A stretch of DNA of 64,000 nucleotides from positions 1 to 64,000 of the forward strand of contig NZ_AJYA01000005.1 of NCBI RefSeq assembly GCF_000265075.1, given 5' to 3'. This stretch comes from Nitritalea halalkaliphila LW7. GTDB lineage: Bacteria; Bacteroidota; Bacteroidia; Cytophagales; Cyclobacteriaceae. The notes beneath the pieces were generated by a model that saw nothing but the letters and a program-made list of their open reading frames with translations, ran no database searches and was not told the DNA's origin. The translations under genes were made by a program, and so were the position numbers. Of this stretch, positions 49,556 to 58,381 are shown one piece after another (the stretch's first letter is position 1; each line of letters opens with the position of its first letter).

Positions 49556-50409
49556 TTAGCGCAGCTGCACCTGATCTTCTAAAACGAGCGGTTGTGCCAG
49601 TTGCACGATATTCCGTCGTTCCATGTCAGAGCGCTGCGACTCGAGTTGCACCACTACACGATAGCGCGCACTGCGGCTAAGGGATAGGGTTTCCGGAAGG
49701 CTGATGCTGACATTTCGGGTACCGGAGAAATAGAGCGCCTGGGTAGATGCGAACTCATGGAGTAGCGCATCCGAGGCATCCCGTAGCTGCACCTTCATGG
49801 AACCTAAAAAAGGCGCCGGACCCTCCACTTGGAAGGACTGCCGCAGTTTTAGTCTCCGCGCCTCCACATCCAGTTCTACAGCCTCATTTTCGACTGTTAG
49901 TTGGATTTCAGGGTTTCCACGCTTGTAAAAAACGGGAATAACCTGATCGAAGCGGAAGGAAAGTCGGGTCACGATTTCTTCTGTAGCTTGTTCACCCACT
50001 TCGGCTGCCTGAGGGACGGAGGAAACCTTCACACGGGTAAAGTAGAGTCCATCTCCTGTGCTGGCGGGAGGGCGAGCCATCACGCGTACGGTTTGCTGCT
50101 GGCGTGGGGGATAACCAATGCGCGGGGAAATGCCCGCACATTGTTATCCAAAGCCAATACCTGATTTGTCGCCTCTTCGTACCGCATGCGCATCTCTCCA
50201 TTTTCATCGTAGTACGGATATCCGAACTGAAAGGAAACGGTCACCTCCATCGGCTCATCTGCCGTATTCGAGAGAAACAAGCTCCCCACACCACTCTGAT
50301 CTAAGAAAACAGAGGTCGGGGCTATGGAGATTTGGGCAAGGGTTTCATTAGACAGAAGATGCCCTAGTAAAAAGAAGATTAGACAAAATCTGGAAAATAA
50401 TTTGACCAT
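49556..50409 (-). CDS. PapD-like periplasmic chaperone (frameshifted)
   Basis: About 284 residues after repair. Signal FFLLGHLLSNETLAQ; the first Ig-like domain begins ISIAPTSVFLDQSGVGSLFLSNTADEPMEVTVSFQFGYPYYDEN. The conserved FPR...QQQTVRVM segment, the G1 strand motif region, is out of frame until a base is restored near 50120-50125 (CCGCGCATT for CCGCCGCATT). The second domain has QIQLTVENEAVELDVE and SMKVQLRDASDALLHEF. It lies between the usher gene and the DUF4402 gene, so it serves those subunits by donor-strand complementation. Confidence 0.78.
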
Positions 50410-50418
50410 CTCAGGGCC

Positions 50419-51036
50419 TTAATTATAATCTGCTGTCAATGTTATAGTACCTTCGTATCTTCCTACAGGAGCACCCACGGGCACTTCAATGGTTGCACCT
50501 ATTCTCACCCAAAATCCAGGTGCATTGTCTGGACCTATTTGCGAATCCTCGAGATTTATTACAGTACTTGGCCCTGGTGTAAAAGTAGAACCGCCACCTT
50601 CAACTGCATCCACAGGAGCATCACCACCCAAGACTACTCCACTAAAAAGGCCTGCAGTAAAGGTATTTATATCGATGAATTCAGTTCCTGGCCCATCTAT
50701 GATTAGAGATCCTGGCAGATCAAAAGATAAATTTATTTGTGTGTCTGGAGAAGCACGTACCCCGAAAGCACCAGACGTAACACCATCATTAGAGGCAACA
50801 AAGGAGCCCAATGAGGTAGCGGGACCGTCGACCGGCACAGTTTTTACTTCACCAGCTAAAACAATTCCAAAGTCAAGATTTCTCTCAAAACCTGGCCCAC
50901 CTACTTCCAACTGGTCTAAAACTCTAGCTATACCAAGAATTTGGCTTTGATTAGTCTGCGCCCTAGCGCCGAATGAGAGCAAACTTGCTGCTACAGCAAG
51001 AATCGCGAATGTAAAGATCGTTTTCATATGGTTCAT
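50419..51036 (-). CDS. DUF4402 pilin-like subunit
   Basis: 205 residues. Signal FAILAVAASLLSFGARAQ. The body has the DUF4402 pattern: LDFGIVLAGEVKTV, then FGVRASPDTQINLSFDLPG, and the C-terminal VRIGATIEVPVGAPVGRYEGTITLTADYN. DUF4402 proteins are beta-sandwich subunits that resemble spore-coat U/pilin domains and are exported by chaperone-usher systems. The start may be 51036 or three codons later. A possible operator lies upstream at 51129. The gap to the upstream gene (51287) is 250 bases and A/T-rich, so it probably has its own promoter. Confidence 0.88.
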   Translation of the reverse strand: MNHMKTIFTFAILAVAASLLSFGARAQTNQSQILGIARVLDQLEVGGPGFERNLDFGIVLAGEVKTVPVDGPATSLGSFVASNDGVTSGAFGVRASPDTQINLSFDLPGSLIIDGPGTEFIDINTFTAGLFSGVVLGGDAPVDAVEGGGSTFTPGPSTVINLEDSQIGPDNAPGFWVRIGATIEVPVGAPVGRYEGTITLTADYN

Positions 51037-51286
51037 TTAAATACATTGCAATATACTCGCTTCCTCCCAATTCTGTTACCCCCCTCCTTCAACTAATGCA
51101 ACAATAGTCAAAAAATGTAACCTAATGACTGACTTTTGTCAGGATTATGCCGATTTTTGTTACCGAAAAAAATAATAGAAATAGAACGAATCAAATATTT
51201 TTTTTTTACCTAAAAGTACTTGCGAAAATTCGCTGAGAAATTTTCCAAACCACTCAAATAACCGAACCCCCATACATCCAAAAAAA
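51037..51286. other. AT-rich gap with Crp/Fnr-like site
   Basis: Between the DUF4402 gene and the next subunit gene. It includes an A/T-rich stretch and the palindrome CTGAC-TTTT-GTCAG (51129-51142), which has the TGA-N6-TCA core. It likely holds the DUF4402 promoter. I see no ORF with coding character. Confidence 0.45.
51129..51142. promoter_or_regulatory. Crp/Fnr-like operator upstream of the DUF4402 gene
   Basis: CTGACTTTTGTCAG, with TGA-CTTTTG-TCA core, about 93 bases upstream of the DUF4402 start. The core is close to the sqr site (TGA-CCTTTG-TCA). Confidence 0.4.
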
Positions 51287-51725
51287 TCAAGGAATTTCGA
51301 TAAGCACCCGCGCAGCGCGGCCGTAAGGAAGTCCAATAAATGCAAAAAAAGAAAAACGCTCGGGAAGCCGATCGCGAAGTAAAAGAGGGCCTGCATCCAA
51401 GCGTAAAAGTTGAGGTCCCTCATCCAAAACCAGCGCCTCCGCCGTGTCAAAAGAGCCGGAAGGCAAAAAGCGTACAGGGTGCTGATAGCCTGCCTCTTCT
51501 GTCCCCTCCCCATACTCCACTAGCAGCAGAACATCGATGTTTTCCTGCGCCAACACCCGGTACCAAGCGTACTCTCCCGCCGCGATGGCGGGGTTGCCCG
51601 AAAGCTCAGGGCTGTACTGCAGCAGCAAGGAGGCGGGCAACTCGATCTCCACATTGACCCACTGTGCCGGCACAAAATGGCTGCCAGCAAAATCCTAGTA
51701 AGAGACAAATCAAAGCATGTTTCAT
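51287..51725 (-). CDS. Small secreted subunit-like protein (two base losses near the signal)
   Basis: About 146 residues after repair. From the ATG at 51725, one T (T4 run) and one C (GGCAGCC for GGCCAGCC, 51682-51686) must be restored to give MKHALICLLLGFLLASHFVPAQ and then WVNVEIELPASLLLQYSPELSGNPA. Beta-rich body: DVLLLVEYGEGTEEAGYQHPVRFLP, LLRLDAGPLLLRDRLPERFSFFAFIGLPYG. A start at the TTG at 51708 is an alternative. Four-base overlap with the upstream gene. Family not recognised, but context makes it a probable minor subunit. Confidence 0.6.
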
Positions 51726-52327
51726 GGCGTACTGTCTAAAGTAAAGGTCACTTGAACGTTTCCCGTGTAGGTCCCTGCGGAGACATTGCCCACAGGGCCC
51801 ACCTCCCCGTAAAAGAACAGATAAATCAAAGTCCTCGGCCGTGTAAAACCGCCGTGTAAAGGAGTAGGGGGCGGACCTGGGGCTCCTGAGCTGCGCCGAC
51901 GGGCAGGAAACGTGAAGACCTGCGTCCCCTGAGGGAGCTCCTGTGCCCCTGAGCGGGCCAGTTCAATCTCCCCACTCGGCACCCCTAAGTTGTTATACGC
52001 CACACGCAAGCGGAAGGGCAACTCATCCCCACCCAAAACAAGGACGGGGTCCGCATCGATGAGCACTGTTACATCAAACTCACTGGGTACCTCCACCACC
52101 AGCGGGGTTACCAGAGGATTAGCCAAGCGCAAAACCGCTGTGCGTCCACTACCGCGTACCAAAACCGCCCCATCAGCATCCCGCTCGAAAAGCAGTTCCG
52201 GCAGAGTACCTGGCAGGATTTGTATCTCATCAGAGGTGGTAAAGGCCCCGAAATGAATACGCTGCGCCGAGGCAGAAAGACCCACCCACAGCAAGCAAAA
52301 CAACAGTCCTAAGCCCCCCTTGCGCAT
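51722..52327 (-). CDS. DUF4402-like pilin subunit
   Basis: 201 residues. Signal FCLLWVGLSASAQRI, then FGAFTTSDEIQILPGTLPELLFERDADG. The middle has beta strands (RTAVLRLANPLVTPLVVEV, VTVLIDADPVLVLGGDELPFRLRVAYNN). The end NVSAGTYTGNVQVTFTLDS matches the final strand pattern of DUF4402/pilin domains. Overlaps both neighbours by one to four bases. A secreted beta-sandwich subunit. Confidence 0.7.
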   Translation of the reverse strand: MRKGGLGLLFCLLWVGLSASAQRIHFGAFTTSDEIQILPGTLPELLFERDADGAVLVRGSGRTAVLRLANPLVTPLVVEVPSEFDVTVLIDADPVLVLGGDELPFRLRVAYNNLGVPSGEIELARSGAQELPQGTQVFTFPARRRSSGAPGPPPTPLHGGFTRPRTLIYLFFYGEVGPVGNVSAGTYTGNVQVTFTLDSTP

Positions 52328-52851
52328 CAGATATACTCGATTTCCATAATAAATTCAGACTCGTAGACCCCCGGCACAGCGCGCCGAAGGTCCATCGAAG
52401 CCCCTAACCAAAAATACAATTCCCCCTTCGGACTCAGCCGTAAAATCGCCTCCCCCACATCCAACTGCAGGCTTTGGGGCTGGGTGTCCTCCTCAGCGAA
52501 GGAAAGCAAATACGTGATCCCAATCTCACCGATACGCTCCTCCCGCTCCTCCAGCCGCTCATCGAGGATATAGGTGATCCGGATCTGCGCATCGGGAAGC
52601 CCCGTGGCCAGCATCAGCGCAGCCTGCTCACTGCGAATGGGGGAAATCAAGACCACAGAATCCCCCAGCGGCGGCTGACTGATGTACAGATCCCGAATGG
52701 TCAGCAGGTCGATATTATCCACCACAGTGGCCGTAGCCCGAATCTGCGCCTGAAAACGTCCGGCACCCTGCTGCCCCTGCACCGTTCCCGCAGACAGCCA
52801 AGCCAAAAGGCCCAGCAGCACGATGGCGATATTTCCTGCTACTTTTTCCAT
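52327..52851 (-). CDS. DUF4402-like pilin subunit
   Basis: 174 residues. Signal LLGLLAWLSAGTVQGQ; the mature part begins FQAQIRATATVVDNIDLLTIRDL, like the start of DUF4402 proteins. The final strands are RAVPGVYESEFIMEIEYI. It overlaps the C-terminal end of the adhesin gene by 13 bases and the next gene by one, so it is in the same transcript. Confidence 0.7.
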   Translation of the reverse strand: MEKVAGNIAIVLLGLLAWLSAGTVQGQQGAGRFQAQIRATATVVDNIDLLTIRDLYISQPPLGDSVVLISPIRSEQAALMLATGLPDAQIRITYILDERLEEREERIGEIGITYLLSFAEEDTQPQSLQLDVGEAILRLSPKGELYFWLGASMDLRRAVPGVYESEFIMEIEYI

Positions 52852-55800
52852 AATTTCTTCGTTTCCATGTGGCGCCCACTTCTAATCCGCAGCACATACA
52901 GGCCCGGGCCCCACTGCTCCGCGGGGAGCTCGAGGCGGTGCATGCCTGCGGCAAAATCCTCTTCCCAAGCCACCAGCTTTTGGCCGGCAGGCCCGAAGAG
53001 CTCTAAGGCCACCATCCCGGCTTCCTCCTGGAAAAAGCGTACCGTAAAGCGATCTCTGAACGGGTTCGGGAAAGGCGCAAACAAGGTAAAATCTCGTGGC
53101 TGATAGCCTGCATCCCCTTCCTCCACCGGGCCGATGCGCAGTGTAAAAGGCGCCACAGGAACCTCTCGCTCCCGCAGCATACGCACTTGAGGACCAGCCC
53201 CTTGCTCCGCGATAGGCTCTTGTATGGCCGGACGAGCGGGCAACTTTAATGCCGCCCAAGCTCCACCCACTTGCCGTTCTGCCGCAGACTGCACGAGGTC
53301 TGGAGCCCGATAGCGCACCCCGTAATTTTGTTGGCGCCGCATATTTACAGCGCGGCGCTGCGCATGATCCATCAGCTGCACCGCCAGATGCTCCGGCCAG
53401 TCGCCTTCTAAAGACCATGAAAAAGTGAAATCACCAGAGAAGCTTTGAAACTCCTGAGCAGCTGCCAGGTACAGGGGAATGCTAATGCCCTCCTCCCGCG
53501 CCGCCAGCGGCAGATGGTTGATCGCCAAAGGCGACAGATGCCGACTGCTGCTGCGCGTGTAGGCACCAGCCAGGAGCTCCCCAGCGGCTGCAACTGATAG
53601 GCATCCCACTCATCTGCCCCGATTAGGCCGTAGGGGCTGAACTGCAGGCGTGTACTTCCCTCCATGCCAGCACCTCGGATTTCCAAAACCAAGACAGGTC
53701 CGTCCGCTCAGGTCCGAGGAAGGCCTGCCGCGCGATAAAGTTGGCCGGAGCCGCCGTTTTAGCGGTATTCGTAACGGAGAGACTGGGGCTGCTCGCATTC
53801 GCCTTCACCCAAAAGCCTTGGAAGGGAGCCAAACGCCCATCGAAGTCCCCTGTGCTGCCATTGGTCACCCGAAAAGCACCACCCAATCCTGGCGTATCCC
53901 CTGGTAAAGTAGGGTCCCACACATAAATGCTGTTATCCAGGTTCGTACGTGTCCATCCAGCCCCCATCCAGTCCAGCACCGAAGCCGTCGGATTGGCTAC
54001 CATATTAAAGCCTTCATCTGCCAGGTTCACCTCGACGACAGCCAGGCTATCCGGCGGTCCCGTGCCTACGAAAAGTGTGTCCCGTGGCGTAAACGTGAGC
54101 CAGAAAAGGAAAATGGCGTGCTTAAATTCGGTTCGGTACCCTGTACAGCCATGAGGCGCGGAAGCGTATCGGGATACGGTGTGCTCGGCGCGTCGGGCCG
54201 TGTGGCTCCGCCAAAAACAAAGAGGTAATGCCCTCTCCCGCTCGGAACGAGGTCACTGGCAGAAGCCGGCTGACGCCAAGACTGATTCGTGGTGCCGACA
54301 TCTGTCTCATCAAACCAGAGCAAATTGGGCTGCAGCCCTGGAAAAGTGGCTCCTGGAAAGCCTGCGTCACCATATTATCGGTAAAAGCTGCATAGCTGGC
54401 ACCTGTGACCGGCACACCGACCATCCGCCAGCCGCGGTTCCCTGAATGCGCTGCTGCACCTCCAGCCGTGGATTTTCGGTGCTTAGATTTTGGTAATTTG
54501 CCCCCGGGGCAATGCGGATGAAACTGTCTGCGTCTTGGGTCACCGCGATCTGGTTGCCTTCGAGCACCAAGCCTCCTTCCACGGTCAAAATAGCATTCGG
54601 GTTTTCAGGTGTTCCCATAATGAGCTCCCCGATGCTCGAAAGTGTAAAGGTGGAATCAGCTGGAATGGTGGGCTGATTCGGTCGCTGTGGTATGATGATG
54701 CGTGAATTAGAAAAAGGGACAATTCCCGTGGACCAGTTGCCATCCGTAAACCAGTCCGTACTCAGGTTCCCTGTCCAAATAAATGCGCGGTCTAGGCGTA
54801 CATCGTGGATGCGGAGATCGCCATCTAACAAACCTAAGTTAAGTAAACTGCTGGCACGCACGGCCACTCGATCGAATGGAACCCCTAAATTCGCTGCTAC
54901 AAGCCCTAAATTACCTCCCAGATTCAATAAACGCACTGAAAGTAAATTCCCAATGGAGTTTCTGCTCGTTTCGGCCCCGTTAAAATAGGTGACCAATTCG
55001 AGCGAATTCAAAAGCTGTAGATTAAGGAGACCTCCTGAGTTACTAAAAGTAATGCGTAGGAGATCATTTTCCGCAGCAGGCAGTCCCCACTCAAAGGACT
55101 GTTCAATAAACTGCCCTAGACCTAAACCTAATAGATCTCGAGGAAAGCTGGAAAATGTACTTAAATTATTATCGATCGCTTGGTGAATGTTGTTTACCCG
55201 TGTGGAACCTATTACAGTTAGGCCGCCTCCATCGAAGGAAGTAAAGTTCGCGATAGTGGAAAGCCCTAAGCCCGTAAACCGAAAAGCCTCGAAAATATTT
55301 AAATCTACTGACGGACAATCTAATAACCCAGATAGCAAACCAGTATTTATATCGAGCCTACTTCTAATCCTATTATAATTAAAATTAGGTGCAACAGCGA
55401 GATGAAATTGATTATTCCCATTTACTACGACGCGCATACGATTGACGTTTCCACCCAGATTATTCCCTGTACCTCCTAAAAAACTTTGTGTGTTATCCGG
55501 ACTAAAAACAGTAAAATCTAACTCAACACCTGCAAACAAAACATTCCCAAGCAGCCCAAGTAGACCACCCACCAAACTCCCTCCAGTTAAATTGCTTAGT
55601 TCACCGTCAACCCCTCCTATTCTCATATAGGCAACCTGGTTGGCGTTGATTACTTGGGTATTCAGGCTCAAACTGCCAGAACCTGTAGACACCAGTATTC
55701 CACATAACCCTCTTCGAGCATTTACAGTGGCGAATGTATTTAAATTAAAGTCTACCGCACTTCCAGCATTTGTCACTCTTTGCGCACCTGAAGTACCCGT

Positions 55801-55914
55801 CCCAATAAACTGAATGGTATCTTGCCCAAACACACCCCTCCCCGGCAGGCATAGCCAAAAAATCATCAGGACCCAAAAGGGCCAGACAGCGGGTCTTGGT
55901 GCTCTCGCAAACAT
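52839..55914 (-). CDS. T9SS-secreted surface adhesin (five frameshifts)
   Basis: About 1,025 residues after repair. Signal VWPFWVLMIFWLCLPGRGVFGQ. The N-terminal part (about residues 30-370) is a Leu/Asn/Gly-rich beta region. A middle part has FIWTGNLSTDWFTDGNWSTGIVP and SIYVWDPTLPGDTPG, and NLADEGFNMVANPTASVLDW, typical of large Bacteroidota surface proteins. The end FTLFAPFPNPFRDRFTVRF, GMVALELFGPAGQKLVAWEEDF and GLYVLRIRSGRHMETKKLWKK is a T9SS type A sorting domain. Breaks at 54430, 54335, 54100, 53693 and about 53580. It heads the pilin-subunit operon, suggesting both systems act on the same surface. Confidence 0.82.
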
Positions 55915-56014
55915 GAAAGGTCTCGTTTTTATATGGTTAGCACAAATATACCAATTTCCGCTTATCCTCCGAAAAGCTTCGTATAAAAAATATTTCTTGC
56001 CCCCACGCCCCCTA

Positions 56015-56029
56015 TGTGATCTCCATCAC
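56015..56029. promoter_or_regulatory. Crp/Fnr-like operator upstream of the dsrE-like gene
   Basis: TGTGA-TCTCCA-TCAC, with spacer six, about 52 bases upstream of the 56081 start and about 100 upstream of the adhesin start on the other strand. Confidence 0.55.
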
Positions 56030-56080
56030 CTGAAAACAGCGCCCTTTCCCCTATCTTGAACCAAAATTTCCATTGACAGC

Positions 56081-56497
56081 ATGCGTTTTCTCTATCTTTT
56101 CCTCTTTTTTATCGCTACTCCTCTTTTGGGCTTCGCCCAAAAGCCCTCCGAAGCCCATAAAATCGTCCTCCACTACGCAGAAGGTGCCCCAGAAACACAT
56201 CCCAAACTGGTGCGCAACTTAGAAAACATCCTGGCCGCCGCACCCGACACCGAGCTTGTCGTCGTCACCATCGGCATGGGCGTGGACCTGATGCGCAACA
56301 GTATCCCGCAGCCGCTACAAGAAAAAATGCAGGCGCTGGAAGCCCGCGGCGTGCGCTTTGAGGTTTGTGAAAACACGCTCAAGCAGCGCGGACTGGAAAA
56401 AGAAGACTTTCTGTCCATCAGCAGCTATGTGACTGCCGGCATCCTCGCCCTCGTGGAGCTCCAAAAAGCCGGATTTACCTACATTAAAGCGGGATAA
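56081..56497 (+). CDS. Secreted DsrE/DsrF-like protein
   Basis: 138 residues. Signal YLFLFFIATPLLGFAQ. The body KIVLHYAEGAPETHPKLVRNLENILAAAPDTELVVVTIGMGVDLM, then GVRFEVCENTLKQRGLEKEDFLSISSYVTAGILALVELQKAGFTYIKAG is the DsrE-fold pattern with the conserved Cys in FEVCENTL. DsrE-type proteins carry sulfane sulfur. The signal peptide places it in the periplasm. Crp/Fnr-like site upstream; with sqr and the rhodanese gene it fits sulfur handling. A CTTTTGGGC palindrome spans 56123-56143 at the end of the signal. Confidence 0.88.
   Translation: MRFLYLFLFFIATPLLGFAQKPSEAHKIVLHYAEGAPETHPKLVRNLENILAAAPDTELVVVTIGMGVDLMRNSIPQPLQEKMQALEARGVRFEVCENTLKQRGLEKEDFLSISSYVTAGILALVELQKAGFTYIKAG
56123..56143. 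repeat. CTTTTGGGCTTCGCCCAAAAG palindrome inside a gene
   Basis: A nine-base perfect stem with a TTC loop, at the end of the signal peptide of the dsrE-like gene. The inner TTGGGC-TTC-GCCCAA is the complement of the 7294 and 11389 copies. Confidence 0.6.
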
Positions 56498-56566
56498 GCC
56501 CCAGAATCCTCCGAAAATGCGTAACTTGCAGCCTTTCGTGATCGCCTTTTCGCGCACGCACCGCTC

Positions 56567-57388
56567 ATGATGCAAGAACTCGTCGCTTTCGCCGAACGTA
56601 TCGGGCCCGTTTATGCTGCCCTTATCGCTACCACCTTTACCTGGATGCTCACCGCAGCAGGAGCGGGCATCGTCTTCTTTTTCCGCACCATAAACCGCGC
56701 CGTATTCGACACCCTGCTGGGCTTCACCGGTGGCGTGATGCTGGCGGCCAGCTTTTGGTCCCTGCTCCTACCCAGCATCCACCATGGTGCCGAACAGTTT
56801 CCCGACACTCCCTGGCTGCCCGCCGCCATCGGCTTCCTCCTCGGAGGACTCTTTATTTTTAGTTTGGATAAGTTGTTACCGCACATGCATGTCAACTTCC
56901 AGCGCACGGAAGGGGTGAAAACCGACTGGCAGAAATCGACTTTGCTGGTACTGGCCATCACACTCCATAACATCCCCGAAGGACTGGCCATTGGCATCCT
57001 CTTTGGCGCAGCCGCCCAGGGGGTCGCCGGAGCATCCACCGCCGCTGCTATCGCCCTAGCCATCGGCATCGGCATCCAAAACCTGCCCGAAGGCATGTCC
57101 GTTTCCATGCCCCTCCGACGCGTAGGCTACAGCCGAAGCAAAAGTTTTTGGTATGGTCAGCTCTCCGCTGCCGTGGAGCCTGTAGCCGGTGTCGTGGGCG
57201 CCATCGCCGTGAGCCACACCCAGAGCTTTTTGCCCTTCGCACTGGCCTTTGCCGCAGGCGCCATGATCTTCGTTATCGTGGAGGAGGTCATTCCTGAAAC
57301 ACAGCGAGATAAATATACCGACCTGGCCGTTCTCGGCTTTATGGCCGGATTTACGCTGATGATGATTTTAGATGTCGGGCTGGGCTAA
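56567..57388 (+). CDS. ZIP-family metal transporter
   Basis: 273 residues, seven to eight hydrophobic helices. The metal-binding helices carry HNIPEGLAIGILFG and QNLPEGMSVSMPLRR, as in ZupT-type ZIP transporters, which import zinc, iron or other divalent cations. Start MMQELVAFAERIG. A TGGGCT-AA-AGCCCA palindrome overlaps its stop. Neighbours give no metal hint. Confidence 0.93.
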   Translation: MMQELVAFAERIGPVYAALIATTFTWMLTAAGAGIVFFFRTINRAVFDTLLGFTGGVMLAASFWSLLLPSIHHGAEQFPDTPWLPAAIGFLLGGLFIFSLDKLLPHMHVNFQRTEGVKTDWQKSTLLVLAITLHNIPEGLAIGILFGAAAQGVAGASTAAAIALAIGIGIQNLPEGMSVSMPLRRVGYSRSKSFWYGQLSAAVEPVAGVVGAIAVSHTQSFLPFALAFAAGAMIFVIVEEVIPETQRDKYTDLAVLGFMAGFTLMMILDVGLG

Positions 57389-57394
57389 AGCCCA
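57381..57394. repeat. TGGGCT-AA-AGCCCA palindrome across a stop codon
   Basis: Six-base stem spanning the TAA of the ZIP gene (57386-57388), followed by AAAA. Possibly part of the same dispersed palindrome family or a weak terminator. Confidence 0.35.
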
Positions 57395-57434
57395 AAAATC
57401 ACATTGCCAGCCCGAAAAAATGCAGCAGCATGCG

Positions 57435-58088
57435 CTACTGAGGCGCCAAAAGTGTGATCGCATTTCGGCCTACGCGTACGACGCCCCGCTGCTCCAGCTT
57501 CTTTAAAAGTCGCGAAATCACCTCGCGGGAAGAATTTAACTCCAGTGCGATCTGTTGATGCGTGGCATGCACCGTGCTACTTTGGTTGGCCTCCACGGAC
57601 TTTTGTAGGTATTCGATCAGACGCTCGTCCATCTTGCGGAAAGCCACCGAGTCCACCACCTTCAGCAGCTCATCGAAACGATCCTGATAGCTGTCCATGA
57701 CGAAAAAATACCATGATCTATACTTGAGCATCCACTCGTCCAGCTTGGCGATAGGCAAAATAATCGCTGTGGTATCCTCCATCGGGATGGCCTTGATTTT
57801 CGAGTAGCCCGTGCGCTCCGAGCAGATCAGCGTGATAGCACAGGCCTCCCCCGGCTCCAGGTAGTACAAGAAAATTTCATGGTCCTCATCATCTTCGCGA
57901 AAAACTTTCACCGAACCATCCACGATCAGCGGGATTACCTCCACGCGCTGGCCGATGTCCATCAGTAATTCGTCGGCTGGAAAAAGCACAAGTTCGCCGA
58001 TGGATAAAATTTCCTGCTGAAGAGCGGGTTCGAAATGCGCGAAATGCGTGGTCAAATACTTTTTTAGGTCATTCGGGCTTCCCATCAT
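57435..58088 (-). CDS. Crp/Fnr-family transcriptional regulator
   Basis: 217 residues. A cyclic-nucleotide-binding-type beta roll (LFPADELLMDIGQRVEVIPLIVDGSVKVFREDDEDHEIFLYYLEPGEACAITLICSERTGYSK) with two Cys but no N-terminal Fe-S cysteine cluster. The HTH (HATHQQIALELNSSREVISRLLKKLEQRGVVRVG) has an SREVISR recognition helix, which fits TGTGA-type half-sites. Divergent from cydAB; a GTGA-N6-TCAC site lies between them. Confidence 0.93.
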   Translation of the reverse strand: MMGSPNDLKKYLTTHFAHFEPALQQEILSIGELVLFPADELLMDIGQRVEVIPLIVDGSVKVFREDDEDHEIFLYYLEPGEACAITLICSERTGYSKIKAIPMEDTTAIILPIAKLDEWMLKYRSWYFFVMDSYQDRFDELLKVVDSVAFRKMDERLIEYLQKSVEANQSSTVHATHQQIALELNSSREVISRLLKKLEQRGVVRVGRNAITLLAPQ

Positions 58089-58099
58089 AACGGTAAAGG

Positions 58100-58113
58100 G
58101 TGATACTGGTCAC
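58100..58113. promoter_or_regulatory. Crp/Fnr-like operator between crp and cydAB
   Basis: GTGA-TACTGG-TCAC, a perfect 4+4 palindrome, 12 bases upstream of the Crp/Fnr start and 71 bases upstream of the small membrane gene. It could serve autoregulation and the cyd operon. Confidence 0.65.
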
Positions 58114-58183
58114 TGTTTGTTTTTACTCAACACGTAATTTTACAGTATTGTATGAAAAAAATAAAGGAATTCACTAAAAATTT

Positions 58184-58378
58184 ATGGCACAGCGACGCGC
58201 ACAATATCTCTTTCTACTGGGCCTCGGCCTGATGCTGAGCTATCGCATGCTTGTGAAACTCCCTTTTTTGCCGGATCAGCTGCTGGGTTTTGATACGCCG
58301 AAACTTCTCAAAATCCTCATCGGCATGCTGTTTATCAGTTTGACCCTCGCACACTATAGAAAATCCTTTAAAAACTAG
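58184..58378 (+). CDS. Small two-helix membrane protein upstream of cydA
   Basis: 64 residues: MAQRRAQYLFLLGLGLMLSYRMLVKLPFLPDQLLGFDTPKLLKILIGMLFISLTLAHYRKSFKN. Two hydrophobic segments, with a positively charged N-terminus. Three bases before the cydA ATG. It does not look like DUF4492, the usual small cyd-linked protein in this phylum. A possible assembly or accessory subunit. Confidence 0.55.
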   Translation: MAQRRAQYLFLLGLGLMLSYRMLVKLPFLPDQLLGFDTPKLLKILIGMLFISLTLAHYRKSFKN

Positions 58379-58381
58379 CCT

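Noticed and set aside
51160-51513. 117-codon minus-strand ORF over the subunit gene and the AT-rich gap
   Set aside because: It reads the real 51287 gene in another frame and then into low-complexity aromatic sequence; no start signal.
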